Shown here: piece after piece, positions 38,320 to 49,682 of the stretch
How positions within the stretch are numbered: position 1 is the stretch's first letter
Layout of the letters: every line of letters begins with the position of its first letter
NCBI RefSeq assembly: GCF_028687615.1
Contig: NZ_JAQTZU010000010.1
Location: 62,001 to 126,000, forward strand
Direction of reading: 5' to 3'
Source of the DNA: Methylovulum sp.
GTDB taxonomy: Bacteria > Pseudomonadota > Gammaproteobacteria > Methylococcales > Methylomonadaceae
DNA length: 64,000 nt
The notes under the pieces: model-generated
The model's input: the letters and a program-made list of their open reading frames with translations, nothing else
The model's database searches: none
Told to the model about the DNA's origin: nothing
Program-made: the position numbers and the translations under genes

Positions 38320-38348
38320 TTGACCTGCATGTTATAGGCAAGTAAAAT
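38320..38348 (+). promoter_or_regulatory. Sigma70 promoter upstream of rpsL (str operon)
   Basis: TTGACC, 17-nt spacer, TAAAAT, in the 177-bp gap between rpoC and rpsL. Confidence 0.7.
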
Positions 38349-38398
38349 GTCCTGCTAACGTGAGTTAAAGTAATTTAGTTAAATCGAAAACAATTTTG

Positions 38399-38441
38399 AC
38401 CGTCAGTGTTCTTGATGGTTGGTGAGTTATTGTCTGACGGT
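38399..38441 (+). promoter_or_regulatory. Leader hairpin before rpsL
   Basis: ACCGTCAG pairs with CTGACGGT across 27 nt, just before the rpsL ribosome binding site (GGAGAG at 38454). Could stabilise or regulate the str mRNA leader. Confidence 0.45.
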
Positions 38442-38469
38442 TAATTGTATATCGGAGAGAAAAATAAAT

Positions 38470-38844
38470 ATGGCCACGATTAACCAATTGGTTCGTAAAC
38501 CGCGTGCTAAGAGAATAGAGAAAAGCAACGTGCCGGCGCTTGAGGCGTGTCCTCAGCGCAGGGGTGTTTGTACCCGTGTTTACACAACAACACCTAAAAA
38601 ACCTAACTCGGCCTTGCGTAAGGTTGCAAGGGTCAGGCTGACAAATGGCGCTGAAGTGAGTAGTTACATTGGCGGCGAGGGCCATAACCTCCAAGAGCAT
38701 TCCGTGGTCTTGATAAGAGGTGGTCGTGTTAAGGATTTGCCTGGTGTGCGGTATCACGTTGTTCGTGGTAGCTTGGATGCTTCTGGCGTAAACAACAGAA
38801 AGTGTGGGCGCTCCAAGTATGGAACTAAGCGGCCTAAAAGCTAA
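38470..38844 (+). CDS. rpsL: 30S ribosomal protein S12
   Basis: 124 aa; [20 protein letters not shown] start, [15 protein letters not shown] and [15 protein letters not shown]. Both lysines linked to streptomycin resistance in other bacteria (KKPNS and RVKDL) are the wild-type residue. The ATG at 38470 gives the family length; the track start lies in the leader. Confidence 0.97.
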   Translation: MATINQLVRKPRAKRIEKSNVPALEACPQRRGVCTRVYTTTPKKPNSALRKVARVRLTNGAEVSSYIGGEGHNLQEHSVVLIRGGRVKDLPGVRYHVVRGSLDASGVNNRKCGRSKYGTKRPKS

Positions 38845-38862
38845 AAAAATTGGATAATAAAA

Positions 38863-39333
38863 ATGTCTAGAAGAAGAGTTGCAACAAAAAGAGAGATTAT
38901 TCCTGATCCAAGATTCAATAGCGTGATGTTGACGAAGTTCATGAATATGATCATGGAAAGCGGTAAAAAGTCTGTTGCTGAATCTATTGTTTATGGTGCT
39001 CTTGACGTGATTGAGCATAAGGGGCACTCGGTTCCATTGGATGTGTTGTCTAAAGCGCTAGAAAATGTCCAGCCACGGGTTGAGGTTAAGTCCCGTAGGG
39101 TTGGTGGTGCGACTTATCAGGTTCCAGTTGAGGTAAGGCCTTCCAGACGCATGGCGTTGGCAATGCGTTGGTTGATCGATGCTTCTCGTAAGAGAAACGA
39201 AAGAAGCATGGCTTCAAAATTGGCTGGTGAGTTGATGGATGCTTTCGAAGGCAAAGGAAATGCTGCTAAGAAACGTGAAGATACCCATAGAATGGCGGAA
39301 GCAAACAAGGCATTTTCTCATTATCGGTTTTAA
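38863..39333 (+). CDS. rpsG: 30S ribosomal protein S7
   Basis: 156 aa; [20 protein letters not shown] start and [20 protein letters not shown]. Primary binder of the 16S 3' domain and, in E. coli, translational repressor of the str operon. 18 bp after rpsL. Confidence 0.97.
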   Translation: MSRRRVATKREIIPDPRFNSVMLTKFMNMIMESGKKSVAESIVYGALDVIEHKGHSVPLDVLSKALENVQPRVEVKSRRVGGATYQVPVEVRPSRRMALAMRWLIDASRKRNERSMASKLAGELMDAFEGKGNAAKKREDTHRMAEANKAFSHYRF

Positions 39334-39354
39334 CTAAAATAGGTTTTATGTAGA

Positions 39355-41451
39355 GTGGCTCGTAAAACACCTGTTGATAGGTATCGAAATATTGGCATTA
39401 TGGCCCATATTGATGCCGGGAAGACCACTACTACGGAGCGCATTCTTTATTATACCGGTGTTTCCCATAAAATTGGGGAAGTGCACGATGGTGCTGCTAC
39501 TATGGATTGGATGCAGCAGGAGCAAGAAAGAGGTATTACGATAACTTCAGCTGCGACCACATGTTTTTGGAGTGGTATGCAAAAACAGTTTCAGCCACAT
39601 CGCATAAATATAATTGATACGCCTGGTCATGTGGATTTTACGATTGAGGTGGAGCGGTCATTGCGGGTTCTGGATGGGGCGTGTGCGGTTTTTTGTGCAG
39701 TAGGTGGTGTTGAGCCACAGTCAGAAACTGTGTGGCGGCAGGCAAATAAATATAATGTGCCGCGGCTGGTCTTTGTAAATAAAATGGACCGTACCGGTGC
39801 AAGCTTTTTTAGGGTGGTTGAGCAAATAAAAAATAGGCTTGGCGCAAACCCGGTGCCAATGCAGTTGCCTATCGGTGTGGAAGAAGATTATAAGGGCGTT
39901 GTTGATTTGGTGAAGATGAAAGCCATATATTGGGAGGAAGCCAATATGGGTATGACTTTTACTGAGGAAGAAGTGCCGTCAGATATGCTTTCAGAGTGTG
40001 AAAAGTGGCGTGAAAATATTATTGAAGCGGCTGCTGAAGCAAATGAAGAGTATATGGGCAAATATCTTGAAAACGGAATTTTAACCGATGAAGAGATAAA
40101 GCACGGAATACGGATAAGGACCATAGAAAATCAAATAGTGCCGGCTTTTTGTGGTTCAGCCTTTAAAAACAAAGGTGTTCAGGCAATGTTGGATGCTGTG
40201 ATTGAATATCTGCCCGCTCCTGTTGATATTCCACCTGTGGTAGGCCTGTTAGAAAACGAGGAAAGGGAGGTTCTTCGAAAGGCAGATGATGCAGAGCCTT
40301 TTTCTGCTTTGGCCTTCAAGATTGCTGCGGATCCATTTGTCGGGGTATTGACCTTTTTCCGGGTTTATTCAGGGATTTTGAATTCCGGGGATGTTATTTA
40401 CAATCCAATAAAAAAGAAAAAAGAGCGCATTGGTCGTATCGTGCAAATGCATGCCAATAGCAGGGAAGAAGTAAAAGAAGTTTATGCGGGTGATATTGCG
40501 GCCGCCATCGGTCTTAAAGATGTGACAACCGGCGATACTCTGTGTGATTTGAATTCAGTGATTCTATTGGAAAAAATGGACTTTCCTGATCCTGTTATTT
40601 CAATAGCCGTTGAGCCTAGAACCAAAGCCGATCAAGACAAGATGGCGGTTGCGCTAGCCAGATTGGCCCAGGAAGACCCTTCATTTAGAGTTTACACTGA
40701 TGAGGAGTCTGGGCAGGTGATAATTTCAGGGATGGGTGAGTTGCATCTTGAAATAATTGTCGACAGGATGAAAAGGGAGTTTAGCGTTGATGCGAACATA
40801 GGTAATCCTCAGGTTGCTTATAGGGAAACAATACGCAAATCTGTTGAGCATGAAAAAAAGTTTATAAGACAAACCGGAGGTCGAGGGCAATATGGACATG
40901 TCTGGCTACGGATTGAGCCGCTTGAAGCAGGCAAAGGCTACGAATTTGTAAATGAAATAGTTGGTGGTGTTGTTCCAAAAGAATATATACCCGCAGTTGA
41001 TAAAGGTGTTCAGGAACAGCTAAAAAGCGGTGTTTTAGCGGGGTTTCCTGTTTTAGATGTAAAGGTTTCATTATTTGATGGTTCGTATCATGATGTGGAT
41101 TCGAACGAAATGGCTTTTAGAATTGCAGGTTCCATGTGTTTCCGAGAGGGCTTACATGAAGCATCTCCTGTTTTGCTTGAGCCAATAATGAAAGTTGAAG
41201 TTGTAACTCCAGAAGAATATATGGGTGATGTTGTTGGCGACATTAATAGACGTCGTGGCATTATTCAGGGTATGGAAGATTTGCCATCCGGTAAAGTAAT
41301 TAGTTGCGAAGTGCCGCTTGCTGAAATGTTTGGCTATGCAACTGATCTGCGTTCTTCAACCCAAGGGCGGGCTACATACAGTATGCTGTTTGAAAAATAC
41401 AATGAAACACCTGCCCATATTGCAGATGCTATCATTAAAAAATCTTCATAA
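39355..41451 (+). CDS. fusA: Elongation factor G
   Basis: 698-aa translocation GTPase: G1 AHIDAGKT, switch [18 protein letters not shown], and domain [20 protein letters not shown] start at 39355, weak ribosome binding site. Codon use is AT-leaning, contrasting with the adjacent GC-rich tuf. Stands between rpsG and tuf copy 2 as in the classic str operon. Confidence 0.97.
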   Translation: MARKTPVDRYRNIGIMAHIDAGKTTTTERILYYTGVSHKIGEVHDGAATMDWMQQEQERGITITSAATTCFWSGMQKQFQPHRINIIDTPGHVDFTIEVERSLRVLDGACAVFCAVGGVEPQSETVWRQANKYNVPRLVFVNKMDRTGASFFRVVEQIKNRLGANPVPMQLPIGVEEDYKGVVDLVKMKAIYWEEANMGMTFTEEEVPSDMLSECEKWRENIIEAAAEANEEYMGKYLENGILTDEEIKHGIRIRTIENQIVPAFCGSAFKNKGVQAMLDAVIEYLPAPVDIPPVVGLLENEEREVLRKADDAEPFSALAFKIAADPFVGVLTFFRVYSGILNSGDVIYNPIKKKKERIGRIVQMHANSREEVKEVYAGDIAAAIGLKDVTTGDTLCDLNSVILLEKMDFPDPVISIAVEPRTKADQDKMAVALARLAQEDPSFRVYTDEESGQVIISGMGELHLEIIVDRMKREFSVDANIGNPQVAYRETIRKSVEHEKKFIRQTGGRGQYGHVWLRIEPLEAGKGYEFVNEIVGGVVPKEYIPAVDKGVQEQLKSGVLAGFPVLDVKVSLFDGSYHDVDSNEMAFRIAGSMCFREGLHEASPVLLEPIMKVEVVTPEEYMGDVVGDINRRRGIIQGMEDLPSGKVISCEVPLAEMFGYATDLRSSTQGRATYSMLFEKYNETPAHIADAIIKKSS

Positions 41452-41478
41452 AATTGAATAAATATAAGGTATTAACTC

Positions 41479-42669
41479 ATGGCCAAAGAAAAATTTTCAC
41501 GTAGCAAGCCGCACGTCAACGTAGGCACCATCGGGCACGTTGACCATGGCAAGACAACATTGACCGCCGCGCTGACCAAGGTGATGGCCGAGCTGCAAGG
41601 CGGTGAAGTTAAAGCCTTCGATCAAATTGACAACGCCCCCGAAGAGCGCGCGCGTGGTATCACCATCGCCACTTCACACGTTGAGTATGAATCGGCCGTA
41701 CGCCACTATGCCCACGTTGACTGCCCCGGCCATGCCGACTATGTCAAAAACATGATCACCGGTGCGGCGCAAATGGACGGCGCCATCCTGGTCTGCTCGG
41801 CCGCTGACGGCCCGATGCCGCAGACCCGCGAGCACATCCTGTTGTCGCGGCAGGTTGGCGTCCCTTACATCGTCGTGTTCCTGAACAAGGCCGACATGGT
41901 TGACGACGAAGAATTGTTGGAACTGGTGGAAATGGAAATCCGCGAACTGCTGGACATGTACGAATTCCCTGGCGACGACACCCCGATCATCAAAGGCTCC
42001 GCCCTGCTGGCGTTGAACGGCGACACCAGCGAAATCGGTGCGCCTTCCGTCGTCCGCTTGGTTGAAGCCCTTGACACTTACATCCCGTTGCCTGAGCGCG
42101 CCGTTGACGGCGCCTTCCTGATGCCCATCGAAGACGTGTTCTCAATCTCAGGCCGTGGCACCGTGGTGACCGGCCGTATCGAACGTGGCGTGATCAAGGT
42201 CGGCCAGGAAGTTGAAATCGTCGGCATCCGCCCGACCGTGTCAACCACCGTCACCGGCGTCGAAATGTTCCGCAAATTACTGGACCAAGGCGAAGCGGGC
42301 GACAACGTCGGCCTGCTGTTGCGCGGCACCAAGCGCGACGATGTCGAGCGCGGCCAGGTCTTGGCGCACAAAAACACCATCAAGCCGCACGCCCACTTCA
42401 ATGCCGAGATTTACGTCCTGTCCAAGGAAGAAGGCGGCCGCCATACCCCGTTCTTCGACGGCTACCGCCCGCAGTTCTACTTCCGCACCACCGACGTGAC
42501 CGGTGCGGTCAAACTGCCCGAAGGCGTGGAAATGGTCATGCCCGGCGACAACATCTCGGTCAGCGTGAAATTGATCTCGCCGATTGCGATGGAAGAGGGC
42601 TTGCGTTTTGCTATCCGCGAAGGTGGCCGCACCGTCGGTGCCGGTGTCGTCGCTTCCATTATTGAGTAA
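41479..42669 (+). CDS. tuf: Elongation factor Tu, copy 2
   Basis: Same 396-aa protein as copy 1 and the same DNA over nearly the whole gene; I noted GGCGTC to GGTGTC near the end and TAA instead of TAG. Corresponds to tufA in the str operon. Identity stops sharply at the start and stop codons, the pattern of ongoing gene conversion. rpsJ begins only 5 bp later. Confidence 0.98.
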   Translation: MAKEKFSRSKPHVNVGTIGHVDHGKTTLTAALTKVMAELQGGEVKAFDQIDNAPEERARGITIATSHVEYESAVRHYAHVDCPGHADYVKNMITGAAQMDGAILVCSAADGPMPQTREHILLSRQVGVPYIVVFLNKADMVDDEELLELVEMEIRELLDMYEFPGDDTPIIKGSALLALNGDTSEIGAPSVVRLVEALDTYIPLPERAVDGAFLMPIEDVFSISGRGTVVTGRIERGVIKVGQEVEIVGIRPTVSTTVTGVEMFRKLLDQGEAGDNVGLLLRGTKRDDVERGQVLAHKNTIKPHAHFNAEIYVLSKEEGGRHTPFFDGYRPQFYFRTTDVTGAVKLPEGVEMVMPGDNISVSVKLISPIAMEEGLRFAIREGGRTVGAGVVASIIE

Positions 42670-42674
42670 TAAAT

Positions 42675-42986
42675 ATGTCAAATCAAACTATCAGAATCCG
42701 GTTGAAATCTTTTGATCATAAATTGATTGACCAATCGGCTGGTGAGATAGTAGAAACAGCAAGGAGGACTGGTGCGCAAGTAAAAGGCCCGATCCCTTTG
42801 CCTACTAAAAAGGAACGTTTCACAATCCTGATTTCTCCGCATGTAAACAAAGATGCGCGGGATCAATATGAGTTGAGAACGTATAAAAGATTGTTGGATA
42901 TTGTAGAACCGACAGACAAGACTGTAGATGCGTTGATGAAACTGGATCTGGCAGCTGGTGTCGATGTTCAAATAAAATTGAATTAG
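42675..42986 (+). CDS. rpsJ: 30S ribosomal protein S10
   Basis: 103 aa; [20 protein letters not shown] and [20 protein letters not shown]. Also the NusE antitermination factor. Only 5 bp separate it from tuf, so no independent S10 leader (the L4-responsive attenuator of E. coli) can exist here. Confidence 0.97.
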   Translation: MSNQTIRIRLKSFDHKLIDQSAGEIVETARRTGAQVKGPIPLPTKKERFTILISPHVNKDARDQYELRTYKRLLDIVEPTDKTVDALMKLDLAAGVDVQIKLN

Positions 42987-43004
42987 AAGTAGAGGAATTG
43001 GCAA

Positions 43005-43655
43005 ATGTCAATAGGTCTTATTGGTCGTAAATGTGGAATGACCAGAATATTTTGTGAAGATGGCAAATCAGTCCCTGTGACGGTTGTCCAAATTGAAGCA
43101 AACAAGGTGACTCAAATGAAAGATATTGAGACAGATGGATATCGCTCAATTCAGGTCACAACGGGTGAAAAAAAATCTTCAAGAGTCAACAAAGCAATGT
43201 CTGGCCATTTCGCTGCGGCTAATGTCACCGCTGGTCGTGGTTTATGGGAGTTTCGTCTTGAAGAAGGCGAGGGTTCAGACTTAAGTATTGGTTCGGAGTT
43301 GCCGCTGACTATGTTTACTGAAGGTCAGTATATTGACGTGCAAGGCAGAAGTATTGGTAAAGGTTTTGCTGGTGGTATTAAGCGCCACAACTTCCATATG
43401 CAGGATGCAACACATGGTAACTCGCGTTCACATAGGGTTTTAGGATCTATTGGTATGAACCAGACGCCAGGTAGGGTTTTTAAGGGCAAGAAGATGGAAG
43501 GTCATATGGGTGATGTGAAAACCACAATCCAGAATCTGACTATCCATTCTATTGACATGGAACGTAGTTTAATTTTAGTCAGGGGTTCGGTGCCAGGTGC
43601 CAAAGGCGGTGATGTGGTTATTACTCCCGCGATGAAAATGAAAAATAAGGGTTAA
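43005..43655 (+). CDS. rplC: 50S ribosomal protein L3
   Basis: 216 aa; [20 protein letters not shown] start and [17 protein letters not shown]. Initiator of 50S assembly near the peptidyl-transferase centre; its conserved Gln ([19 protein letters not shown]) is the usual PrmB methylation site. GAGG before the ATG. Confidence 0.97.
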   Translation: MSIGLIGRKCGMTRIFCEDGKSVPVTVVQIEANKVTQMKDIETDGYRSIQVTTGEKKSSRVNKAMSGHFAAANVTAGRGLWEFRLEEGEGSDLSIGSELPLTMFTEGQYIDVQGRSIGKGFAGGIKRHNFHMQDATHGNSRSHRVLGSIGMNQTPGRVFKGKKMEGHMGDVKTTIQNLTIHSIDMERSLILVRGSVPGAKGGDVVITPAMKMKNKG

Positions 43656-43658
43656 GCC

Positions 43659-44279
43659 ATGGGTTTGTATATACCTGCGTTAAATAATTTGGATTCTGCC
43701 GGATCTCTGGAAGTTGCGGAGTCTGTGTTTGGACAGTCTTTTAATGAGACACTGGTTCACCAACTAGTAGTCCGTTATATGGCTGGAGGCCGTGCTGGTA
43801 CAAAAGCACAAAAAACACGTTCTGATGTCAGTGGTGGCGGTATAAAGCCTTGGCGTCAAAAAGGTACCGGCCGTGCCAGATCGGGTACCACGCGCAGTCC
43901 AATTTGGCGGACAGGTGGCGTAACTTTTGCGGCAAGACCAAGATCATACGAGCAAAAATTAAATAAAAAGATGTTTCGTGTAGGGATAAAGTCTATTTTG
44001 TCAGAATTATTAAGACAAGAAAGGCTGGTTGTCAGTAAAGACATTATTCCTCTTAAAATTAAAACTAAAGAGTTAAGTCTGAAGTTAAAAGAAATAAATG
44101 CAAAACGTATTTTGATTATTGTTGATCAACTTGATGAAAATTTAGCCTTGTCGGCAAGAAACATTCCTTATGTAGAAGTTGTGGAAGCCATAAATTTAAG
44201 TCCAGTTCTGTTGGTTTCGTCTGATAAAGTAATCGTAACCCCCGAAGCATTGAAAAAAATAGAGGAGCGTTTGTCATGA
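43659..44279 (+). CDS. rplD: 50S ribosomal protein L4
   Basis: 206 aa; the extended loop KPWRQKGTGRARSGTTRSPI W reaches the exit tunnel. In E. coli it autoregulates the S10 operon, but the leader it would bind is absent here. Overlaps rplW by 4 bp (ATGA). AT-rich codon use. Confidence 0.97.
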   Translation: MGLYIPALNNLDSAGSLEVAESVFGQSFNETLVHQLVVRYMAGGRAGTKAQKTRSDVSGGGIKPWRQKGTGRARSGTTRSPIWRTGGVTFAARPRSYEQKLNKKMFRVGIKSILSELLRQERLVVSKDIIPLKIKTKELSLKLKEINAKRILIIVDQLDENLALSARNIPYVEVVEAINLSPVLLVSSDKVIVTPEALKKIEERLS

Positions 44280-44575
44280 ATTTAAATTCATATCAGTTAG
44301 CAAATGTATTGCTTGCTCCTGTTATATCTGAAAAATCAGCAAATGCAGCAGAAAATAATAAGCAATTTGTTTTTAGAGTAGAAAAAAACTCAACAAAAGA
44401 TCAAATTAAAAATGCAGTTGAAGTAATGTTCAGTGTCGAAGTTGATACCGTTAATATTTTAAATGTTAAGGGTAAACAAAAAAAATCGGCACGTGGTCTT
44501 TATAAGAAATCTGATTGGAAAAAAGCCTATGTAAAACTCAAGGATGGGTTTGACATAGAGTTCTCTGCCGCTTAG
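44276..44575 (+). CDS. rplW: 50S ribosomal protein L23
   Basis: 99 aa; VLLAPVISEKSANAAENNKQ and VNTVNILNVKGKQKK-type loop. Docking site for trigger factor and SRP at the tunnel exit. Coupled to rplD through ATGA with GAGGAG upstream. Confidence 0.96.
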   Translation: MNLNSYQLANVLLAPVISEKSANAAENNKQFVFRVEKNSTKDQIKNAVEVMFSVEVDTVNILNVKGKQKKSARGLYKKSDWKKAYVKLKDGFDIEFSAA

Positions 44576-44611
44576 TTACAATAAAAAGTCAATAGGAAAC
44601 GGTAAAAAACA

Positions 44612-45433
44612 ATGGCTATTGTAAAGTCAAAACCGACATCTCCAGGATCACGGTTTGTTATACGAATTAAAAATGATCAACTGCATAAAGGTAGCCCTTA
44701 CGCGCCTTTATTAAGTAAACTTAGTAAAAGTGGTGGTCGTAATAACCAAGGGCGCATAACAACCCGTCATATTGGTGGAGGTCATAAACAGCATTACCGG
44801 ATTGTTGACTTTAAGAGAAATAAGACAGATATTCCGGCAATTGTTGAACGTTTAGAATACGACCCTAATCGTACCGCCAATATTGCTTTAATTTTGTTTA
44901 GAGATGGTGAGCGTCGATATATCATTGCCCCTAAAGGATTGCAAATAGGGCAAGAAATTTTATCTTCAGAAAATGTACCTGTGAAACCAGGCAATTGTAT
45001 GCCTTTAAGAAATATACCAATGGGTACTACAGTACATTGTGTTGAATTAAAACCTGGAAAAGGCGCCCAAGTTGCTAGAAGTGCTGGAACATCAGTCCAG
45101 TTAGTTGCTAGGGACGGCGCACATGCAACCATTAGAATGCGTTCAGGGGAAATGCGCAAAGTAATGGCCGATTGCCGCGCTGTGATTGGCGAAGTTTCTA
45201 ATGCCGAGCATAACTTATCTTCTTTGGGTAAAGCCGGGGCATCAAGATGGAAGGGTATTCGCCCTACCGTGAGAGGTGTTGTTATGAATCCAGTAGACCA
45301 TCCTCATGGTGGTGGTGAAGGTCGTACTTCTGGTGGCAGGCATCCAGTTTCACCTTGGGGTATGCCAACCAAAGGCTATAAAACGAGAAAAAACAAACGT
45401 ACTGATAATATGATTATCAGACGCCGTAAGTAG
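44612..45433 (+). CDS. rplB: 50S ribosomal protein L2
   Basis: 273 aa; [17 protein letters not shown], and [20 protein letters not shown] carrying the conserved histidine near the peptidyl-transferase centre. Standard length. Confidence 0.97.
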   Translation: MAIVKSKPTSPGSRFVIRIKNDQLHKGSPYAPLLSKLSKSGGRNNQGRITTRHIGGGHKQHYRIVDFKRNKTDIPAIVERLEYDPNRTANIALILFRDGERRYIIAPKGLQIGQEILSSENVPVKPGNCMPLRNIPMGTTVHCVELKPGKGAQVARSAGTSVQLVARDGAHATIRMRSGEMRKVMADCRAVIGEVSNAEHNLSSLGKAGASRWKGIRPTVRGVVMNPVDHPHGGGEGRTSGGRHPVSPWGMPTKGYKTRKNKRTDNMIIRRRK

Positions 45434-45449
45434 ATAAAGAGGGATTAAC

Positions 45450-45722
45450 GTGCCGCGCTCAATTAAAAAAGGTCCTTTTATTGATCACCATCTTCTAAAA
45501 AAAGTCGAAGATGCCGTAAGTAGTAATAATAGGAAACCAATTAAAACATGGTCAAGAAGGTCAATGATAATTCCTGACATGCTTGGCCTGACTATAGCTA
45601 TACATAATGGTCGGCTCCATATACCAGTGCTTATTTCTGAAAATATGATAGGGCATAAGTTAGGTGAATTTGCGCCTACCCGAACATATAAAGGCCATGT
45701 GGCTGATAAAAAATCCAGATAG
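45450..45722 (+). CDS. rpsS: 30S ribosomal protein S19
   Basis: 90 aa; [20 protein letters not shown] and [20 protein letters not shown]. Contacts S13 in the head of the 30S subunit. GTG start with AGAGGG upstream. Confidence 0.97.
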   Translation: MPRSIKKGPFIDHHLLKKVEDAVSSNNRKPIKTWSRRSMIIPDMLGLTIAIHNGRLHIPVLISENMIGHKLGEFAPTRTYKGHVADKKSR

Positions 45723-45730
45723 GAGGGTAT

Positions 45731-46066
45731 ATGGAAATTTCGGCAAAATTAAGTAATGCGCCATTATCAGCGCAAAAAGCCCGTCTAGTCGGTGATCAAA
45801 TTCGTGGCTTGGCTGTTGACAAGGCCTTGAACACATTAAAGTTCAGCTCCAAAAAAGCCGCCGCGATCATAAAAAAAATACTTGAATCTGCCATCGCAAA
45901 TGCAGAGCATAACGAAAGTATTGATATTGATGATCTTAGGGTGTCTACCGTTTTTGTAAACGAAGGACCAACCATGAAGCGGTTTAAGGCAAGAGCTAAA
46001 GGACGTGCAAACCATATCCTTAAAAGAACCTGTCATATCACAATTAGCGTTGCAGAATTCGAGTAG
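45731..46066 (+). CDS. rplV: 50S ribosomal protein L22
   Basis: 111 aa; [20 protein letters not shown] and the tunnel hairpin [20 protein letters not shown]. Lines the exit tunnel; this loop is the site of macrolide-resistance changes elsewhere and looks wild type. AGGAGG before the ATG. Confidence 0.97.
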   Translation: MEISAKLSNAPLSAQKARLVGDQIRGLAVDKALNTLKFSSKKAAAIIKKILESAIANAEHNESIDIDDLRVSTVFVNEGPTMKRFKARAKGRANHILKRTCHITISVAEFE

Positions 46067-46078
46067 GGGTATATTGAA

Positions 46079-46750
46079 ATGGGTCAAAAAGTACATCCAA
46101 CAGGCATACGCCTTGGAATTGTGAAGGATTGGAACTCAAGATGGTATGCCAATTCACAAGATTACTCAGTTTTTCTGCATCAAGATTTGACTATCAGGGA
46201 ATACATAAGAAAAAAACTGGCTAATGCTTCCGTGAGCCGCATACAGATAAATCGTCCGGCAAATAATGCCCATATCACTATTCATACGGCAAGACCAGGA
46301 ATAGTAATCGGTAAAAAAGGCGAAGACATTGACGTTTTAAAACAAGAAATTTCTAAAATGATCGGAATGCCCGTTCAAGTCAATGTTGAAGAAATAAGAA
46401 AACCTGAATTGGACGCTCAATTAGTCGCAGAGGGTATCGCCCAACAGCTTGAAAAACGCATTATGTACAGACGTGCCATGAAGCGGGCTGTGACGAATAC
46501 CATGCGTCTTGGTGCTGAAGGGATTAAAATTAGCATCGGTGGCCGTTTGAATGGTGCTGAAATTGCCCGTACCGAATGGTATCGAGAAGGCCGGGTGCCT
46601 TTGCATACCTTAAGGGCTGACATAGATTATGCAACAGCCGAAGCAAATACTACCTATGGAATTATCGGTATAAAAATCTGGATATTCAAAGGTGAAGTAT
46701 TCGATATGGATGCACATATTGCATCCATTAATTCTGAATCTAAAAAATAG
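46079..46750 (+). CDS. rpsC: 30S ribosomal protein S3
   Basis: 223 aa; [20 protein letters not shown] start, KH-domain segment [18 protein letters not shown] and C-terminal GVIGIKIWI-type strand. Part of the mRNA entry site with helicase activity. Confidence 0.97.
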   Translation: MGQKVHPTGIRLGIVKDWNSRWYANSQDYSVFLHQDLTIREYIRKKLANASVSRIQINRPANNAHITIHTARPGIVIGKKGEDIDVLKQEISKMIGMPVQVNVEEIRKPELDAQLVAEGIAQQLEKRIMYRRAMKRAVTNTMRLGAEGIKISIGGRLNGAEIARTEWYREGRVPLHTLRADIDYATAEANTTYGIIGIKIWIFKGEVFDMDAHIASINSESKK

Positions 46751-46766
46751 TTGAAGGGAAAAAGTT

Positions 46767-47180
46767 ATGCTTCAACCAAAAAGAACAAAATTTCGTAAGC
46801 AACATAAAGGTAGAAATAACGGGACCGCAGTAAAAGGTTCGTCAGTCAGCTTTGGTGAATACGGATTAAAATCAGTTAGCCGTGGTAGATTGACCGCGCG
46901 TCAGATAGAATCTGCGCGTAGGACAATAACCCGTCATGTCAAACGGGGCGGTAAGATCTGGATTAGAATCTTTCCAGATAAGCCAATTACTAAGAAACCT
47001 TTAGAAGTTCGTATGGGAAAAGGAAAAGGTAGTGTAGAATATTGGGTTGCACAAATTAGACCTGGCACTATGCTTTACGAAATACAAGGTGTTTCCGAAG
47101 AATTAGCTCGTGAAGCCTTTGCCCTTGCTGCTGCCAAGTTGCCATTAAAAACACTCTTTACCGTTCGGACCATAATGTAA
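46767..47180 (+). CDS. rplP: 50S ribosomal protein L16
   Basis: 137 aa; [20 protein letters not shown] and [20 protein letters not shown]. Organises the A-site of the 50S. Stop overlaps the rpmC start (TAATG). Confidence 0.97.
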   Translation: MLQPKRTKFRKQHKGRNNGTAVKGSSVSFGEYGLKSVSRGRLTARQIESARRTITRHVKRGGKIWIRIFPDKPITKKPLEVRMGKGKGSVEYWVAQIRPGTMLYEIQGVSEELAREAFALAAAKLPLKTLFTVRTIM

Positions 47181-47371
47181 TGAAAGCAACCGAATTACGT
47201 CAAAAAACCAAAGCCGAATTACAGGCAATGTTGCTCGAGCTTTCGCGTGAGCGATTTAACCTTAGAATGCAAAAAGCTACAGGCCAATTGTCTAAGTCAG
47301 ATCAAGTAAAAAAAGTAAGGCGTGATATCGCACGTATCCAAACAGTATTGACTCAAATGGTAGGTGCATGA
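47180..47371 (+). CDS. rpmC: 50S ribosomal protein L29
   Basis: 63 aa; [20 protein letters not shown] and [15 protein letters not shown]. Helical-hairpin protein beside L23 at the tunnel exit. Coupled to rplP by a one-base overlap. Confidence 0.95.
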   Translation: MKATELRQKTKAELQAMLLELSRERFNLRMQKATGQLSKSDQVKKVRRDIARIQTVLTQMVGA

Positions 47372-47372
47372 T

Positions 47373-47636
47373 ATGAGCGAAAACGTAACCAAGATAAGAA
47401 CTGTATCTGGTCGAGTTGTTAGCAATAAAATGGACAAAACCATTACGGTTTTAGTCGAACGTGTTGTTAAACATCCTGTCTACGGAAAATATATTAAACG
47501 TTCTACTAAAATGATGGCTCATGACGAAAATAATGTTTGTCAAGAGGGTGATATTGTTGCAATTGCTTCATGTAGGCCTTTGTCAAAACATAAAACGTTT
47601 AAGTTAATACAAGTTTTAGAAAGTTCGAACAAATAG
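47373..47636 (+). CDS. rpsQ: 30S ribosomal protein S17
   Basis: 87 aa from the ATG at 47373 ([20 protein letters not shown]); the track start 9 bp earlier lies inside rpmC. OB-fold protein binding 16S helix 11. [16 protein letters not shown] is the S17 signature. Confidence 0.96.
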   Translation: MSENVTKIRTVSGRVVSNKMDKTITVLVERVVKHPVYGKYIKRSTKMMAHDENNVCQEGDIVAIASCRPLSKHKTFKLIQVLESSNK

Positions 47637-47674
47637 CCGTAGCTATTTATATAAAGTCAAATTAGGAATAAATC

Positions 47675-48043
47675 ATGATTCAGATGCAAACTAACCTTGA
47701 TGTCGCTGATAACAGCGGCGCGAAAAAGGTCATGTGTATCAAAGTCCTGGGTGGTTCTCATCGGCGTTATGCCGGCATTGGTGACATCATCAAAGTCAGT
47801 ATAAAAGATGCGATTCCACGCGGAAGGGTAAAGAAAGGTGAGGTTTACAACGCACTAGTCGTTAGAACCCGTAAAGGTGTTCGTCGGTCAGATGGTTCAG
47901 TAATTCGTTTTGACGGTAACGCGGCAGTTATTTTAAATAATAACTTACAGCCTTTAGGTACACGTATTTTTGGCCCAGTTACACGCGAGCTTAGAGGGGA
48001 AAAATTTATGAAAATTATTTCTTTGGCTCCTGAAGTATTATAA
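47675..48043 (+). CDS. rplN: 50S ribosomal protein L14
   Basis: 122 aa; [20 protein letters not shown] and [20 protein letters not shown]. Contacts 16S h14 and RsfS. First gene of the spc group; the 38-bp gap after rpsQ shows no clear promoter. Confidence 0.97.
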   Translation: MIQMQTNLDVADNSGAKKVMCIKVLGGSHRRYAGIGDIIKVSIKDAIPRGRVKKGEVYNALVVRTRKGVRRSDGSVIRFDGNAAVILNNNLQPLGTRIFGPVTRELRGEKFMKIISLAPEVL

Positions 48044-48052
48044 GGCGGGAAT

Positions 48053-48370
48053 ATGCAAAAATTAAAAAAAGGTGATGACGTTATCATTCGTTCAGGCAAG
48101 GATAAAGGCAAAAGCGGACGGATCACTCAAATTCTGAAAAATGACAAGGTTTTGGTTGAAGGGATTAACCAAGTTAAAAAAACGCAGAAAGCGAATCCAA
48201 ATACCGGGGTTTCTGGTGGTATTGTTGTAAAAGATATGCCCATCCATATTTCCAACGTTGGTTTGTATAATCCTGCGACAAAAAAGGCGGGTCGTATTGG
48301 CTTTAGATTATTGGAAGATGGAAAAAAAGTCAGATACTTTAAATCTACCAATCAAGTCGTTGATAATTAA
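48053..48370 (+). CDS. rplX: 50S ribosomal protein L24
   Basis: 105 aa with the KOW motif KKGDDVIIRSGKDKGKSGRI. Assembly initiator near the tunnel exit. GGCGGGA before the ATG. Confidence 0.96.
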   Translation: MQKLKKGDDVIIRSGKDKGKSGRITQILKNDKVLVEGINQVKKTQKANPNTGVSGGIVVKDMPIHISNVGLYNPATKKAGRIGFRLLEDGKKVRYFKSTNQVVDN

Positions 48371-48384
48371 GGTGTAGATAGGTT

Positions 48385-48924
48385 ATGACCAGATTAAAAG
48401 AAACATATAAAGAAACCGTGCTTCCTGCTTTGATGCAGCAGTTTGCATATAAGTCCGTTATGCAAGCACCAAAAATTACCAAGATTACATTAAATATGGG
48501 CGTAAGCGGTGCAGTAACTGATAAAAAAGTGTTGCAGTCAGCTGTGGCCGATATGGAAAAAATCGCTGGTCAAAAGCCAGTGGTCACTTTGGCAAGAAAG
48601 TCTATCGCTGGCTTTAAAATACGTGATGATATGCCGATTGGTTGTAAGGTGACTTTACGTAGCGACAGAATGTATGAGTTTTTAGATAGATTGATAAGTA
48701 TCTCTATACCTAGAATACGTGACTTTAGAGGGTTGAATCCTAAAAGTTTTGATGGTCGCGGCAATTATTCTATGGGTGTGAAAGAGCAAATTATATTTCC
48801 AGAAATTGATTACGACAAAATTGATGCTTTGAGAGGCATGGATATTACCATTACTACGACAGCACGGACAAATGAAGAAGGTTTAGCTTTGCTGAAATTA
48901 TTCAATTTTCCATTCAAGAGCTAA
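48385..48924 (+). CDS. rplE: 50S ribosomal protein L5
   Basis: 179 aa; [20 protein letters not shown] and [20 protein letters not shown]. Binds 5S rRNA and contacts the P-site tRNA. Ends [11 protein letters not shown]. Confidence 0.97.
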   Translation: MTRLKETYKETVLPALMQQFAYKSVMQAPKITKITLNMGVSGAVTDKKVLQSAVADMEKIAGQKPVVTLARKSIAGFKIRDDMPIGCKVTLRSDRMYEFLDRLISISIPRIRDFRGLNPKSFDGRGNYSMGVKEQIIFPEIDYDKIDALRGMDITITTTARTNEEGLALLKLFNFPFKS

Positions 48925-48938
48925 AGGGTAGGTTTATC

Positions 48939-49244
48939 ATGGCAAAAAAATCAATGATCGCTCGTGAAGTCAAGCGTAAAAAATTAGTAAAAAAACTTAG
49001 TGTTAAACGTAATGCTTTGAAAGAAGCTATTAGGAATCCTAATGCAACGTTTGAAGAAAAAGAATTGGCGCAATTGCAATTGCAAAAAATGCCACGGGAT
49101 TCGAGCATGTCCAGAGTGCGTAACCGTTGTAATTTAACCGGTCGTCCGCACGGATATTATCGTAAGTTTGGCCTTAGCCGTAATAAGCTAAGAGAAGCCA
49201 CAATGCGTGGTGACGTGCCTGGCTTAGTGAAGGCTAGCTGGTAA
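48939..49244 (+). CDS. rpsN: 30S ribosomal protein S14 (zinc-free form)
   Basis: 101 aa; [20 protein letters not shown] and [24 protein letters not shown]. The paired cysteines of the zinc-binding short form are absent, so this is the long C-minus type. Confidence 0.96.
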   Translation: MAKKSMIAREVKRKKLVKKLSVKRNALKEAIRNPNATFEEKELAQLQLQKMPRDSSMSRVRNRCNLTGRPHGYYRKFGLSRNKLREATMRGDVPGLVKASW

Positions 49245-49274
49245 TATCTGGTAGATCGAGTTTGGAGAATTAAA

Positions 49275-49670
49275 ATGAGTATGACAGATCCTGTAGCGGA
49301 CATGCTAACACGAATTAGAAACGGTCAATCTGCTGGGAAAAAATTGATCAAGCAGCCGTCATCTAAATTAAAAGTGTCGATAGCGAAAGTATTAAAAGAA
49401 GAAGGTTACATTGCCGATTTTAGTACGGAAACGATAGGTAATCACATCGAAATGACTATTGAGCTGAAATACTATAAAGGTGTTCCAGTTATTGAAAATA
49501 TTAAAAGGATTAGTAGACCCGGATTGCGCATCTATAAGTCTAAAGATGAGTTGCCAAAGGTTCTTGGTGGTTTGGGTATTGCTATTGTTTCAACATCGAA
49601 TGGTGTTATGACTGACCGGGCTGCGCGTGCTATTGGGCATGGCGGCGAAGTTATTTGTACCGTTTGTTAA
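49275..49670 (+). CDS. rpsH: 30S ribosomal protein S8
   Basis: 131 aa; [20 protein letters not shown] and [19 protein letters not shown]. Binds 16S h20-21 and in E. coli represses the spc operon at the rplE start. GGAG before the ATG. Confidence 0.97.
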   Translation: MSMTDPVADMLTRIRNGQSAGKKLIKQPSSKLKVSIAKVLKEEGYIADFSTETIGNHIEMTIELKYYKGVPVIENIKRISRPGLRIYKSKDELPKVLGGLGIAIVSTSNGVMTDRAARAIGHGGEVICTVC

Positions 49671-49682
49671 TGTAGGCGTGTT

